Below are positions 23,290 through 32,109 of a stretch of DNA of 48,851 nt, one piece after another. Both the position numbers and the translations under genes were made by a program. Each line of letters starts with the position of its first letter. Positions within the stretch are counted from its first letter, which is position 1. This stretch comes from Alphaproteobacteria bacterium (GTDB taxonomy: Bacteria > Pseudomonadota > Alphaproteobacteria > Micavibrionales > Micavibrionaceae): the NCBI GenBank assembly GCA_020445145.1, contig JAGRHC010000021.1, forward strand, positions 70,990-119,840. The letters are read 5' to 3'. Under the pieces are notes generated by a model. It was not told the DNA's origin and made no database searches. It saw nothing but the letters and a program-made list of their open reading frames with translations.

Positions 23290-24663
23290 GTGGCGAAGGC
23301 TCAGAAATCTTATGTTTGTCAGTCTTGCGGGGCGGTGAGTTCGCGCTGGGCGGGGAAGTGCGAGGCTTGCAATGAGTGGAATACCATTGCCGAGGAGGCG
23401 GTGGAGTCTGCTGTGCCGAAGGGGATGGATCGCAAGGCGAAGGGCCGGGTGATTGATTTTGCGGATTTGCGCAGTGAAGGCGGGCGGGTTTATCCGCGTT
23501 ATCTAACGAAGATTGGTGAGTTTGACCGGGTGACGGGCGGTGGCATCGTGCCGGGGGCGGCGATTTTGATCGGTGGAGATCCAGGTATTGGTAAATCGAC
23601 ATTGTTGTTGCAGGCGGTTTGTGCGCTGACGAAGAATAATGTGCCTTGTGTTTATGTTTCAGGCGAGGAAGCGGTTGACCAGATCAGGATGCGGGCGGAC
23701 CGGTTGGGTTTGAGCGATACGCCGCTTAAGCTGGCGAGTGCGACGAGTGTGCGGGATATTCTGGAGTCGGTGCGGCATGCTGAGGAGCATCTCAAGTTAC
23801 TGGTGATTGATTCGATCCAGACGATGTATGTGGACTCGGTGGATAGCGCACCGGGGACGGTGACGCAGGTGCGGGCGTCGGCGCAGGAGATTATCCGGAT
23901 GGCCAAGAGCCGCAATATTGCTGTGTTGTTTGTCGGGCATGTAACCAAGGATGGCCAGATTGCAGGGCCCCGGGTTCTGGAGCATCTGGTGGATACGGTT
24001 TTGTATTTTGAAGGGGAGCGGTCGCACCAGTTCCGGATTTTGCGCTCGGTGAAGAACCGTTTCGGGGCGACGGACGAGATCGGGGTGTTTGAAATGGCGC
24101 ATCAGGGGCTGGTGGAGGTTGAAAACCCTTCGGCTTTGTTTTTGTCGCAGCGGCATGAGGATGCAGCCGGAAGCGCTGTGCTGGCGGCGCTTGAAGGGAC
24201 GCGACCTTTGCTGGTGGAGGTGCAGGCTTTGGTGGCGCCGTCGTCTTTGGCCGCGCCGCGACGGGCGGTTTTGGGGTGGGACCCGAACCGGCTGGCGATG
24301 ATTGTGGCGGTGCTGGAGACGCGGTGCGGGATTTCGCTTTCGGGGCATGATATTTTTCTTAATATTGCCGGAGGGATCAGGATTGCGGAGCCTGCGGCGG
24401 ATATGGCAGTGGCGGCGGCTTTGATTAGTGCCTTGCAGGGGGAAAGCCTGCCTGCTGATACGGTTTATTTCGGGGAGATCGGGCTGGCCGGGGAAGTGCG
24501 GCAGGTAGCGCAGGCGGATTTAAGGCTGAAAGAATCGGCGAAGCTCGGGTTTCACCGGGCGGTTGTTCCGACGCCGGGGAAGAAACTTGCCGGGAAGCCT
24601 GAGGGGATCAAGGCGAGAGAGATTACGCATGTGCGCGAGCTGGCGGATTTGCTTGGGCGCTAA
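23290..24663 (+). CDS. radA: DNA repair protein RadA
   Basis: A GTG at 23290 preceded by GGAG at seven bases gives VAKAQKSYVCQSCG and a 457-residue protein, the usual RadA length; upstream in-frame ATGs give a non-homologous extension. It has a C4 zinc finger (Cys10, 13, 24, 27), Walker A GGDPGIGKST, the RadA-specific KNRFG motif (KNRFGATDEIGVFEM), and a Lon-like C-terminal domain (FLNIAGGIRIAEPAADMAVAAALIS). RadA is a hexameric helicase that extends heteroduplex DNA during RecA recombination. Confidence 0.95.
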   Translation: MAKAQKSYVCQSCGAVSSRWAGKCEACNEWNTIAEEAVESAVPKGMDRKAKGRVIDFADLRSEGGRVYPRYLTKIGEFDRVTGGGIVPGAAILIGGDPGIGKSTLLLQAVCALTKNNVPCVYVSGEEAVDQIRMRADRLGLSDTPLKLASATSVRDILESVRHAEEHLKLLVIDSIQTMYVDSVDSAPGTVTQVRASAQEIIRMAKSRNIAVLFVGHVTKDGQIAGPRVLEHLVDTVLYFEGERSHQFRILRSVKNRFGATDEIGVFEMAHQGLVEVENPSALFLSQRHEDAAGSAVLAALEGTRPLLVEVQALVAPSSLAAPRRAVLGWDPNRLAMIVAVLETRCGISLSGHDIFLNIAGGIRIAEPAADMAVAAALISALQGESLPADTVYFGEIGLAGEVRQVAQADLRLKESAKLGFHRAVVPTPGKKLAGKPEGIKAREITHVRELADLLGR

Positions 24664-24749
24664 TAAAGAGATGAAGCTTTTTTTTTCATGTGATACAGTC
24701 CGGGGACGTTTTTTGATTTCTGATCATTATTTTAACGGGAAGATTTGAT

Positions 24750-25343
24750 ATGGGTGCGCGCATCGCGAAGATTACGCGGAAGACGAAGGAGACGGATATT
24801 TCCGTTTTGGTCAATCTTGACGGGAGCGGGATGGCTTCGGTTCAGACGGGGATCGGGTTTTTCGATCATATGCTGGAGCAGCTGGCGAAGCATTCTTTGA
24901 TTGATCTTGAGATTGCCGTAGATGGCGATCTGCATATTGACGGGCACCATTCGGTGGAGGATACCGGGATTGCGCTGGGGCAGGCGATCCGGCAGGCGGT
25001 TGGTGACAAGACAGGTATTCGCCGTTACGGGCATTTTACGCTGGTGATGGATGAGGCGCGCTCGAGTGTGGCTTTGGATTTGTCGAACAGGCCTTATCTG
25101 GTGTGGGATGTGGCGTTTACGGTGGATCGTCTGGGCGCGATGGATACGGAGTTGTTCCAGGAGTTTTTTAATGCTCTGGCCGGGGCGGGCGGGATTACGC
25201 TTCATTGTACGAATGAGTGCGGGACCAATAATCATCATATTGCGGAAAGCCTGTTCAAGGCCTGCGCGAAGGCTTTGCGGATGGCGGTCGAGATTGATCC
25301 GCGGGCGAAGGATCAGCTTCCGAGCACGAAGGGTGCGCTTTAA
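24750..25343 (+). CDS. hisB: imidazoleglycerol-phosphate dehydratase
   Basis: The 197-residue monofunctional HisB shows the metal-binding histidine motifs [29 protein letters not shown], and [18 protein letters not shown], and ends STKGAL as the family does. It dehydrates imidazole glycerol phosphate to imidazole acetol phosphate, the substrate of HisC. In many relatives hisB is followed by hisH-hisA-hisF; here three unknown genes and the reversed hisD come between. Confidence 0.95.
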   Translation: MGARIAKITRKTKETDISVLVNLDGSGMASVQTGIGFFDHMLEQLAKHSLIDLEIAVDGDLHIDGHHSVEDTGIALGQAIRQAVGDKTGIRRYGHFTLVMDEARSSVALDLSNRPYLVWDVAFTVDRLGAMDTELFQEFFNALAGAGGITLHCTNECGTNNHHIAESLFKACAKALRMAVEIDPRAKDQLPSTKGAL

Positions 25344-25362
25344 TCTTTGAAAGGGGTAGTAC

Positions 25363-25959
25363 ATGAAAAATATTTTGATTCTGGTTTTGCTTGTGGTTTG
25401 TGCAGCTCTTGCCTATATGCAGTTCGGGCCGAAGCCTGCGGCGCCATTGCCGCCGCCGCCGGATGGGGGTGAGAGGATTTCTGCGGGCGAGACGATTGAT
25501 CATGCAGAGATTGAAGGTGTCTCTCTTTCAACACTGATTGAGCAGGTTGATGATCTGGTTGAGGCTGCGGGTTATATCTGTCGTAAGGGTGATCATGAGG
25601 TTCGTAAGGCAGAGGATCGTCGCCATCAGGTCAAGTGGAATTGTGATCGGGAAGAGCCGAAGAGTGCGATACATATTACTGCAAAAGATGGGCAGATTGT
25701 TACAATAGAGCGTTCGGGGGCGATTTATCCAAATATGGTTTCTCAGACGATTGATTATCTTGATGTGGTGAAGTCGCATGTGAATACCCGTGATATGCTT
25801 GTGTTTAATCAGAAGCCGGGGCAAGTGCTCTTTGCGTTGAAAGATGGCGAGGATAATCAAACCCACCGGCTCTATTACTATCTTGTCGTCGGGGCACGCA
25901 AAAATGCTGATGGAGCAATTGTTGATACGGCGAGCTTGCGGGTTATGCTTTCGCGTTAG
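25363..25959 (+). CDS. hypothetical exported or membrane-anchored protein
   Basis: The 198-residue protein starts MKNILILVLLVVCAALAYM, a single hydrophobic segment working as signal peptide or anchor, followed by a proline-rich linker (PKPAAPLPPPPDGG) and a ~150-residue domain with two cysteines (YICRKGD, KWNCDREE). GAAAGGGG lies before the start. No family is recognised. It lies 19 bases after hisB and 11 bases before the next unknown gene, so the three unknown genes may be cotranscribed with hisB. Confidence 0.6.
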   Translation: MKNILILVLLVVCAALAYMQFGPKPAAPLPPPPDGGERISAGETIDHAEIEGVSLSTLIEQVDDLVEAAGYICRKGDHEVRKAEDRRHQVKWNCDREEPKSAIHITAKDGQIVTIERSGAIYPNMVSQTIDYLDVVKSHVNTRDMLVFNQKPGQVLFALKDGEDNQTHRLYYYLVVGARKNADGAIVDTASLRVMLSR

Positions 25960-25970
25960 AAGGCGTTTTT

Positions 25971-26273
25971 ATGCGTTTGTTGTCTTTATCACAGGAAACA
26001 GATATTGAGCTTATGGTCTCGGCGGCAGGCAGTGTTGTGTTGCTGCATAAAGGTCCTTTGGCGCGCGTTTACGATTGGGCGCAATATGATTCAGAGCAGA
26101 GAGCTGTTTATCTTGTTACGCAGGACGGCGATATACAGGATCTGGGGTTAACAATTTTTGATCCTGTCGCAAATAGATTGCATAATACCAGAGAAGTTAT
26201 TATAATTTGTATAAACGAAAAGAATGAGCCGGAAGAACCTGTGTTTCTGAAATTTACAGGTATGGCGGGGTAG
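25971..26273 (+). CDS. hypothetical protein
   Basis: The 100-residue protein (MRLLSLSQETDIELMVSAAG...) is beta-rich by appearance: VVLLHKGPLARVYDWAQYDSEQRAVYLVTQDGDIQDLGLTI. It has no signal peptide or known motif. It lies in a run with the flanking unknown genes; only one base separates its stop from the GTG of the next. Confidence 0.5.
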   Translation: MRLLSLSQETDIELMVSAAGSVVLLHKGPLARVYDWAQYDSEQRAVYLVTQDGDIQDLGLTIFDPVANRLHNTREVIIICINEKNEPEEPVFLKFTGMAG

Positions 26274-26274
26274 A

Positions 26275-27402
26275 GTGAAAAAGATGGTTGCTATTACAGT
26301 TCAAGATGTCGCAGGCAAAATTAATGAAAAGCTTGATAAAAGCGGGGGGAGATGGCCTTCGAATCCGGAGATGCGCCGTAATCTTGAGGCGCTTCCAGAT
26401 AGTCTTCCTGTTCGTATCTCTGGTAATTCGGGACTAGCAAAATATCATGTTGATCAGGCTCTGAGGCTGACTGATCAAGAAGGAAATGGTGACTTGAGAG
26501 CGGTGCTGGAAGTCGTGCGTGACGCAGCAAGAGATACACGTTATCGTGATATGGGCCTAGACGATTTTGTTCAAAATCATGCGCCGGCGCTTGTTCGGGA
26601 AAAATTAAATCCTGACGCAGATTTTACTCAAGTTGTCTCAACACCTGCTGTTTCTGCTGAGTCTATTCCAGCTCCGTCAGAAAATTCGCCAGTTTTGTCA
26701 CAGAAAGAAACGCCCCTTGTTCTTCCTGACTGGGATGCAAGGGCTATGTGTATCCATTATCAAAATATGATTGAAAATAATAAAATTTCTTCTGGAGATC
26801 AGGTTCTTTTTAGAAATGAATACGGCGATAAATTGCTCGTTTCTTTTTCTGATTCGCAGGATCACAGATCTATTTCTGCGTTTGATGCCAATACATTTGA
26901 TCGTCGTGGTGCGAATGTGGAAGGATTATATGCTGAAGCTTTTTATCGTGCAGATATACCTGGTGCGGCAGCTTATGGCCCAAGATGTCCGAATAATCCT
27001 GAATATAGAGTGTTTCATTTGACTGATGCGGAAGCTCCTACAGCTCCACGAGAAGAGTTGGGGTCGTATCTTAATATTGTTCACGCTGTTGCTCAGCCGG
27101 GACGCCCTTCTGATTTTTTGGGGCGTGCTTCATTTGATTCTCATGGACATTTGGACCTAAATGGCGACGGTGTAGGTGGGTTTAGCGGACTTGTAAAGGC
27201 ATTGCTGGAAGGTTTAGGTATTTCAGGGGATGGTGTTGCACCGATATCAATTTCTAGCGGGTGTCCTTTACATTGTGATGTTAAGGGGTTTGAAGATTTG
27301 CGACCTGTTTCTCTTGACAGTCAGACGGGGCAGGCACCTGTTGTTGGGCCTTCGCCAAGTGCTCCGGCGTATTCTATTCGTATAAATCCTCGGCTTGCGT
27401 AA
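26275..27402 (+). CDS. hypothetical protein
   Basis: The 375-residue frame begins at GTG 26275, or at ATG 26284, where GAG lies eight bases upstream. It reads MVAITVQDVAGKINEKL, has a Ser/Pro-rich linker around residues 120-145 (TPAVSAESIPAPSENSPVLS), and a C-terminal domain with NLD-type acidic stretch HLDLNGDGVGGFSG that resembles a DxNxDG calcium loop (a dockerin/EF-hand-like pattern) and two cysteines in SSGCPLHCDVKG. No signal peptide. AT-richer than the genes around it, suggesting acquisition. Function unknown. Confidence 0.6.
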   Translation: MKKMVAITVQDVAGKINEKLDKSGGRWPSNPEMRRNLEALPDSLPVRISGNSGLAKYHVDQALRLTDQEGNGDLRAVLEVVRDAARDTRYRDMGLDDFVQNHAPALVREKLNPDADFTQVVSTPAVSAESIPAPSENSPVLSQKETPLVLPDWDARAMCIHYQNMIENNKISSGDQVLFRNEYGDKLLVSFSDSQDHRSISAFDANTFDRRGANVEGLYAEAFYRADIPGAAAYGPRCPNNPEYRVFHLTDAEAPTAPREELGSYLNIVHAVAQPGRPSDFLGRASFDSHGHLDLNGDGVGGFSGLVKALLEGLGISGDGVAPISISSGCPLHCDVKGFEDLRPVSLDSQTGQAPVVGPSPSAPAYSIRINPRLA

Positions 27403-27538
27403 TTATTTCTATTGTCTTTCAAATTTGTGTTTGGACGTTGTTGTTTCGCTCCTCACGTATTCTTATACGCTTCGTCGCTTGCACCTTGTCACAAAATTAA
27501 TTCAAACGACTATATAAAAGCCGTAAGTCTGAACCCTA
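27403..27538. repeat. long-hairpin intergenic repeat, copy 4 (divergent)
   Basis: It fills the gap between the convergent 26275 gene and hisD. The right end ATAAAAGCCGTAAGTCTGAACCCTAG closely follows the right end of copy 3 and includes the hisD stop codon. A central hairpin CGTAT-TCTT-ATACG and a GCTCCTC motif replace the GTAC hairpin and GGTnCTC of the other copies. AATTTGTG on the left can pair with CACAAAATT on the right. The left boundary is uncertain. Confidence 0.6.
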
Positions 27539-28876
27539 GTCCAAACGCAAATTTGAAAGACTATAGAATTTCCGGCGTCTTAGGACTTCGCCGTGGGCGG
27601 GGAAGTTTTCGTAGTCGGTCAGGGTACAGACTGGATCTTTTAAGCTTTCGAAGCCTTGCTTGTCGCAGCGGGAGATCGAGGTGCGTTTGAGGAAATCCCA
27701 GACAGAGGTGCAGGAATAGGTGTGGGCCCAGCCGCCGGTGGGCAGGACGTGGTTGACGCCGATCCCGTAGTTGCCAAGCGATGAGGGCGTGTATTCTCCG
27801 ATCAGGATTTCTCCAGCGTGTTTGAGCTGGTCCAGGTATTTTTCTCCGTCTCGAACTTTCAGGTGCAGGTGTTCCGGCGCGTAGGCGTTGGCGAAGGCGA
27901 TGGAGTCCTCCAAGCTTTCGGTCAGGATGATGCCGCCGTAGCTGTCGGGGGTGCCGCTCATGACGTGTTTGCAGATGCCTTGGTGAGGTTCGGGCAAGGA
28001 TTCTATGATTGCGGGCATCTTGGCTTGTACGTAGGCGGCCAGTTTTTCGTCGTGGGTGACGAGCAGCGCGCCAGAGTCTTTGCCGTGTTCGCCTTCGTTC
28101 AGGATGTCGAGGATGGTGTTGTCGGGGTCAGCGGCTTCATCGGCCAGCACGATCGATTCAGAAGGGCCTGCGGGCATGCCGGGGTCCATGATATCGGAAA
28201 GTAATCGTTTGGCGGCGGCGACGTAGGGGCTGCCGGGGCCGAGGACTTTTTTTACCTGAGGGATGGTTTGGGTGCCATAGGCGAGGGCGGCGATTCCTTG
28301 CGCGCCGCCGGCCTTGTAGACGTTCTGGATGCCGCAAAGTTTTGCGGTGTAGAGGGTAGCGTCGTCGGTTTTGCCTTCTTTGGTGGGGGGGCTGACGACG
28401 GCGATTTCCGGGACGCCTGCGATGACGGCCGGGATGGCCAGCATGTAGAGGGCGGAGGGGAAAGCGCCTTTGCCGCGCGGAACGTAGAGGCCGACGGATT
28501 CTATGGCGGAGACTTGTTCTCCGGCCCAGATTCCGGGCTCGATTTCGACCATCCAGCGGTCTTCGACGCGTTTCATTTGTTCTTGGTGGAATTTTTTGAC
28601 GTTGGCAGCGCATTTTTGGATGGCGGCTTTGAGGTCTTCATCCAGATTATTTTCGGCGGCAGCGAATTCTTCTTCGGTTGCTTTGATGGATTTTATGTCG
28701 GCGCCTTCGAATTTTTGGGCGTAACGGCGCAGGGCCTCGTCGCCGTTTTGGCGGACGTCTTCGATCACAGGGCTGACGAGGGCGCAGACATCATCGATGT
28801 TGGCTTGAGCCCGGCGCATGATGCGGGCTTTTGTTTTCTCGTCGGTTTTGTTCCAGCGATAGAGGGCAATGGTCAT
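27536..28876 (-). CDS. hisD: histidinol dehydrogenase, with altered zinc-ligand positions
   Basis: The 446-residue protein aligns along its length with HisD: VGLYVPRGKG, KAGGAQGIAALAYGT, MPAGPSESIVLADE, APEHLHL with the catalytic Glu-His pair, and NHVLPTGGWAHTYS. HisD oxidises histidinol to histidine in two NAD steps using one zinc. In E. coli the zinc ligands are Gln259, His262, Asp360 and His419. Here the first site reads NEGEH (Gln to Glu, His kept), the third SLGNYG (Asp to Asn), and the fourth FPAHGEV (His kept). It is on the strand opposite to the other his genes nearby. It may belong to a divergent HisD clade; true HisD activity is likely but not certain. Confidence 0.88.
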   Translation of the reverse strand: MTIALYRWNKTDEKTKARIMRRAQANIDDVCALVSPVIEDVRQNGDEALRRYAQKFEGADIKSIKATEEEFAAAENNLDEDLKAAIQKCAANVKKFHQEQMKRVEDRWMVEIEPGIWAGEQVSAIESVGLYVPRGKGAFPSALYMLAIPAVIAGVPEIAVVSPPTKEGKTDDATLYTAKLCGIQNVYKAGGAQGIAALAYGTQTIPQVKKVLGPGSPYVAAAKRLLSDIMDPGMPAGPSESIVLADEAADPDNTILDILNEGEHGKDSGALLVTHDEKLAAYVQAKMPAIIESLPEPHQGICKHVMSGTPDSYGGIILTESLEDSIAFANAYAPEHLHLKVRDGEKYLDQLKHAGEILIGEYTPSSLGNYGIGVNHVLPTGGWAHTYSCTSVWDFLKRTSISRCDKQGFESLKDPVCTLTDYENFPAHGEVLRRRKFYSLSNLRLD

Positions 28877-28951
28877 AGCGTTTCCTTTTTACCATGCTTT
28901 AGGGCAGCGATAGCGTAGAAAGATAATTTTTTCAAGGACAAAGCATAAAAG

Positions 28952-28972
28952 ATTCCTCGCTTTGCTCGGAAT
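28952..28972. repeat. short palindromic element upstream of hisH
   Basis: ATTCCTCGC-TTT-GCTCGGAAT is an imperfect 9-bp inverted repeat, with GATTCC...GGAATGACA around it. This looks like the short dispersed palindromes found in several bacterial genomes. Only one copy is seen in this window. Confidence 0.35.
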
Positions 28973-28990
28973 GACAGTATAAAAGCAAGC

Positions 28991-29647
28991 ATGGCAAAAG
29001 AAACAGTCGTGATTATTGATTATGGGTCCGGGAACTTGCGCAGCGCTGCGAAGGCGTTTGAGAAGGTCGGGGCGGATCTGGATGTGAAGATCAGCAACCT
29101 GGCAGAGGATGTTCTGGCGGCGGATCGTCTGGTGTTGCCGGGGCAGGGCGCGTTTGGTGATTGTATGGACGGGCTTCAGGCTTTGCCGGGGATGGTTGAG
29201 GCTCTGAACGAAGCGGTTTTGAAAAAGGGGCGGCCATTTCTCGGGATTTGCGTCGGGATGCAGTTGATGGCGACCCGGGGGCTTGAGAATGGGGTTCATG
29301 CGGGGCTGAACTGGATTGAAGGGGAGGTCGTGCCGATGAGGCCGGGGGACAAGAGCCTCAAGATTCCGCATATGGGATGGAACGATCTGGTTTTTCCTTC
29401 GCCGGGGGTGCAGGATAACCGCCACATTGTGCTTCGCAGTATAGATTCTTCAAATAATTTCTACTTTGTTCACTCTTTTGTGTTTCAATGTGTATATAGC
29501 CGTCATTTGCTGGCCATGACTGAATACGGGGGATTGATCCCGGCTGTTGTGGGGCGGGAAAATATGATTGGCGTGCAGTTTCACCCGGAGAAAAGTCAGC
29601 ATTACGGATTGCAGCTGATCTCCGATTTTCTGGACTGGCGCCCTTAG
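28991..29647 (+). CDS. hisH: imidazole glycerol phosphate synthase, glutaminase subunit HisH
   Basis: The 218-residue class I glutamine amidotransferase has the nucleophile Cys87 in FLGICVGMQLM, the oxyanion region LPGQGAFGDCM, and the His-Glu of the triad in VQFHPEKSQ. IPHMGWNDL and FYFVHSF are HisH signatures. It releases ammonia for HisF, which is not in this window. hisA follows after a GNAT gene. Confidence 0.94.
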   Translation: MAKETVVIIDYGSGNLRSAAKAFEKVGADLDVKISNLAEDVLAADRLVLPGQGAFGDCMDGLQALPGMVEALNEAVLKKGRPFLGICVGMQLMATRGLENGVHAGLNWIEGEVVPMRPGDKSLKIPHMGWNDLVFPSPGVQDNRHIVLRSIDSSNNFYFVHSFVFQCVYSRHLLAMTEYGGLIPAVVGRENMIGVQFHPEKSQHYGLQLISDFLDWRP

Positions 29648-29709
29648 TACGGTTTTTTTGCAAGTCTTTGTGAAAAAGCATAAAATTGCAGAAGTACAAG
29701 GAGTTTAGA

Positions 29710-30273
29710 ATGAACGATCAACCCAGTTTACAGCCGGTTAATCCTGTTCCTACGGTCGAGCATGTTGAGGCTTTGGCGGTCGGGGATATGAATGATTTGT
29801 GTGATGCGACCGACGCGGCGATTGAAGGCGGCGGCGGATTCGGTTGGGTGACTTTGCCGGCGAGGGATATTCTTGAGCGCTATTGGCAGGGGGTTCTGGC
29901 GATGCCGACGCGCGATCTTTTTGTGGCGCGGCTGGATGGGGTGATCTGCGGGACATGCCAGTTGGTTAAGCCGCCATCGAATAATGAGGCGCAGAGTTTT
30001 TCCGTACAGCTTACGACCAATTTTATTGCGCCTTGGGCGCGTGGGTATGGTCTGGCGAAGATGCTTCTGGATCTGGCGGAGCAGAAGGCGCGTGGGGATG
30101 GGTATTGTGTTGTTAATCTTGATATCCGCGAGACGATGGAGCGGGCGATTACGCTTTATGAGAAAAACGGGTATAAGCGCATCGGGACTCATCCTTATTA
30201 TGCGCGCGTAGATGGCAAAGTGCTTCAGGGGTATTATTACACCAAGATGATTAATCCTGAGATTGCGGCATAA
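29710..30273 (+). CDS. GNAT-family N-acetyltransferase
   Basis: With the ATG at 29710, preceded by AAGGAG at six bases, the product is 187 residues. The acetyl-CoA-binding motif A is ARGYGLAKMLLDLAEQKARG, preceded by the strand FSVQLTTNFIAP and followed by VVNLDIRETMERAITLYEKNGYKRIG, the standard GNAT motif B. The substrate is unknown. It separates hisH from hisA with short gaps on both sides, so it may be cotranscribed with them. Confidence 0.85.
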   Translation: MNDQPSLQPVNPVPTVEHVEALAVGDMNDLCDATDAAIEGGGGFGWVTLPARDILERYWQGVLAMPTRDLFVARLDGVICGTCQLVKPPSNNEAQSFSVQLTTNFIAPWARGYGLAKMLLDLAEQKARGDGYCVVNLDIRETMERAITLYEKNGYKRIGTHPYYARVDGKVLQGYYYTKMINPEIAA

Positions 30274-30314
30274 GGGCCTTGAGTAGCGGGCTTTCCTGAT
30301 TTATATCTCGTTTT

Positions 30315-31037
30315 ATGATTATTTATCCGGCTATTGATTTGAAGGACGGGAAGTGCGTTCGCCTGTATAAGGGCGATATGAACAAGGATACCGTCTATAA
30401 TGATAATCCTCCTGCGCAGGCCCATGAGTGGGCGCGCGCGGGGTTTTCCTGGCTTCATATTGTGGATCTTGACGGGGCGGTGCAAGGGGCGCCGGCCAAT
30501 CATCATGCGGTCCGCGATATTATCAATGCGGTTGATATTCCTGTGCAGCTTGGCGGCGGGATACGTACTTTCGGGCAGATCGAGCACTGGCTCTCCGAAG
30601 GGGTGAGCCGGGTTATTCTGGGGACGGTGGCGGTGCGGGATCCTGATCTGGTTAAAGAGGCTTGCCGCGCGTTTCCGGGGCAGATTGCTGTCGGGATTGA
30701 TGCTTTGGCAGGGATAGTGATGGTCGATGGTTGGGTCGGGTCCGGCAATATCAAGGCGACCGAATTGGTCAAGCATTTCGAGGATGCCGGGGTGGCGGCG
30801 GTGATCTATACTGATATTGATCGCGACGGGACCGGCGAAGGGGTTAATATCGTTTCGACCGTTGCGCTGGCGCAGGAAACCTCTATTCCAGTGATTGCCT
30901 CGGGCGGTGTTGGCGGGATTGAGGATATAAGGCTGGTGCGTGAAGCCGAGAGCTATGGCGTTGAAGGCGTTATTGTCGGTAAGGCGCTTTATGACGGGCG
31001 GTTAAGCCCTGAGGATGCTCTAAAAGCTGCTGCCTAA
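30315..31037 (+). CDS. hisA: ProFAR isomerase HisA
   Basis: The 240-residue half-barrel-repeat TIM protein has [18 protein letters not shown] with the first catalytic Asp, [28 protein letters not shown] with the second catalytic Asp, and [14 protein letters not shown]. It opens the ring of ProFAR to PRFAR, the substrate of HisF-HisH. hisF would be expected next but the strand switches to holA after 31 bases. Confidence 0.95.
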   Translation: MIIYPAIDLKDGKCVRLYKGDMNKDTVYNDNPPAQAHEWARAGFSWLHIVDLDGAVQGAPANHHAVRDIINAVDIPVQLGGGIRTFGQIEHWLSEGVSRVILGTVAVRDPDLVKEACRAFPGQIAVGIDALAGIVMVDGWVGSGNIKATELVKHFEDAGVAAVIYTDIDRDGTGEGVNIVSTVALAQETSIPVIASGGVGGIEDIRLVREAESYGVEGVIVGKALYDGRLSPEDALKAAA

Positions 31038-31068
31038 AGAGCTTTCATCGTTTCATTGTGGCGTTTTG

Positions 31069-32094
31069 CTAGGCGGCGGCGCGGGTGGCGCTGATGGAGA
31101 GGATGGCCTGGGCGCAGAGGGTTTCTACGGGCATTCCGGTTTGTTTACATTGAGCTTCGAGGGTGGTTAGTCTGGCGAGGGTTTGTTCCAGCGCCGGGAG
31201 GGACCAGCTTCTTGTCTGGGCCTTGAAGGCAGGCATGATTTTGAAGAAGATGGGCGGGGTGAGTTTGCCAAGGGCTTGATCCTCGTCTTCTCCGCCGGCG
31301 ATCCGTGATTTCACAAGGTAAAGGCGGCGGAAGTGGTTTTGCAGTGTACGCAGGATGGTTACGAAGTTTACGCCTTCGGCGATGAGGGTGGTGTAGGCGT
31401 TCAGGGCTTCGGCGGTGTTGCGGCCGGCGACGGCGTAGACGAGGTTGTCGAAGTCCTGCGCTCCGGCGGCGCCGCAGGCCTGTGTGACATCATTGATGGA
31501 GATCGGGGTTTTTTCTGCGCCTTTGTAAACGATTAGTTTTTCCAGTTCGCTGCGGACTTTTCCGCGATCTCCCGAGATATTGGCAGCGAGCCATTGGACG
31601 GCGTCGCGGTCGATGCCGATATTTTCAGCTTGCAGAGTTTCACGGATGTAGCGGGAGAGATCGCGTTCGTCTTCGACGTAGCAGGGGACGGCGGCGGCGT
31701 TTTTGGCTTTTTCGCACAGGATGCGTAAGGTTGATCGGGGGCCGAGTTCGCCGGCTTGCAGCAGGACGAGGGCGTGGTTTGACGGGTTTTCAAGGTAGGT
31801 TTTGAGGAGAACCGTCAGTTTATCGGTGGCATCCTTTATGAGGATCAAACGGTCGCCGCCCATCATCGAGATGGCGCCTGCTTCATCGGCGAGGAGGGCG
31901 GGGTCTTCGGTTAGTTTGTCGGTGGTGAGGGTGACGGCGTTGAAGGGATCGCTTAAGTCGGCGACCACTGTTTTTCCCATGGTTTTCACGCGCTCGCCAG
32001 CTAATCCGGCGTCGGGGCCGTAGACGAGAATGACTCGGGCGGCTTTGTCCGGGGTTTTGACGAAGGATTCAATCTGGCGGTAGTTTAGTTTCAT
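31069..32094 (-). CDS. holA: DNA polymerase III delta subunit
   Basis: The 341-residue protein shows the HolA pattern: an opening RQIESFVKTPDKAARVILVYGPDAGLAGERV (the clamp-loader AAA-like start), TEDPALLADEAGAISMMGGDRLILIKDA, and a helical C-terminal domain with LRTLQNHFRRLYLVKSRI. Delta is the subunit that opens the sliding clamp. In alphaproteobacteria holA usually follows leuS-lptE; here two extra genes lie between lptE and holA. Confidence 0.92.
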   Translation of the reverse strand: MKLNYRQIESFVKTPDKAARVILVYGPDAGLAGERVKTMGKTVVADLSDPFNAVTLTTDKLTEDPALLADEAGAISMMGGDRLILIKDATDKLTVLLKTYLENPSNHALVLLQAGELGPRSTLRILCEKAKNAAAVPCYVEDERDLSRYIRETLQAENIGIDRDAVQWLAANISGDRGKVRSELEKLIVYKGAEKTPISINDVTQACGAAGAQDFDNLVYAVAGRNTAEALNAYTTLIAEGVNFVTILRTLQNHFRRLYLVKSRIAGGEDEDQALGKLTPPIFFKIMPAFKAQTRSWSLPALEQTLARLTTLEAQCKQTGMPVETLCAQAILSISATRAAA

Positions 32095-32109
32095 CTTGTT
32101 GTATTTGTA

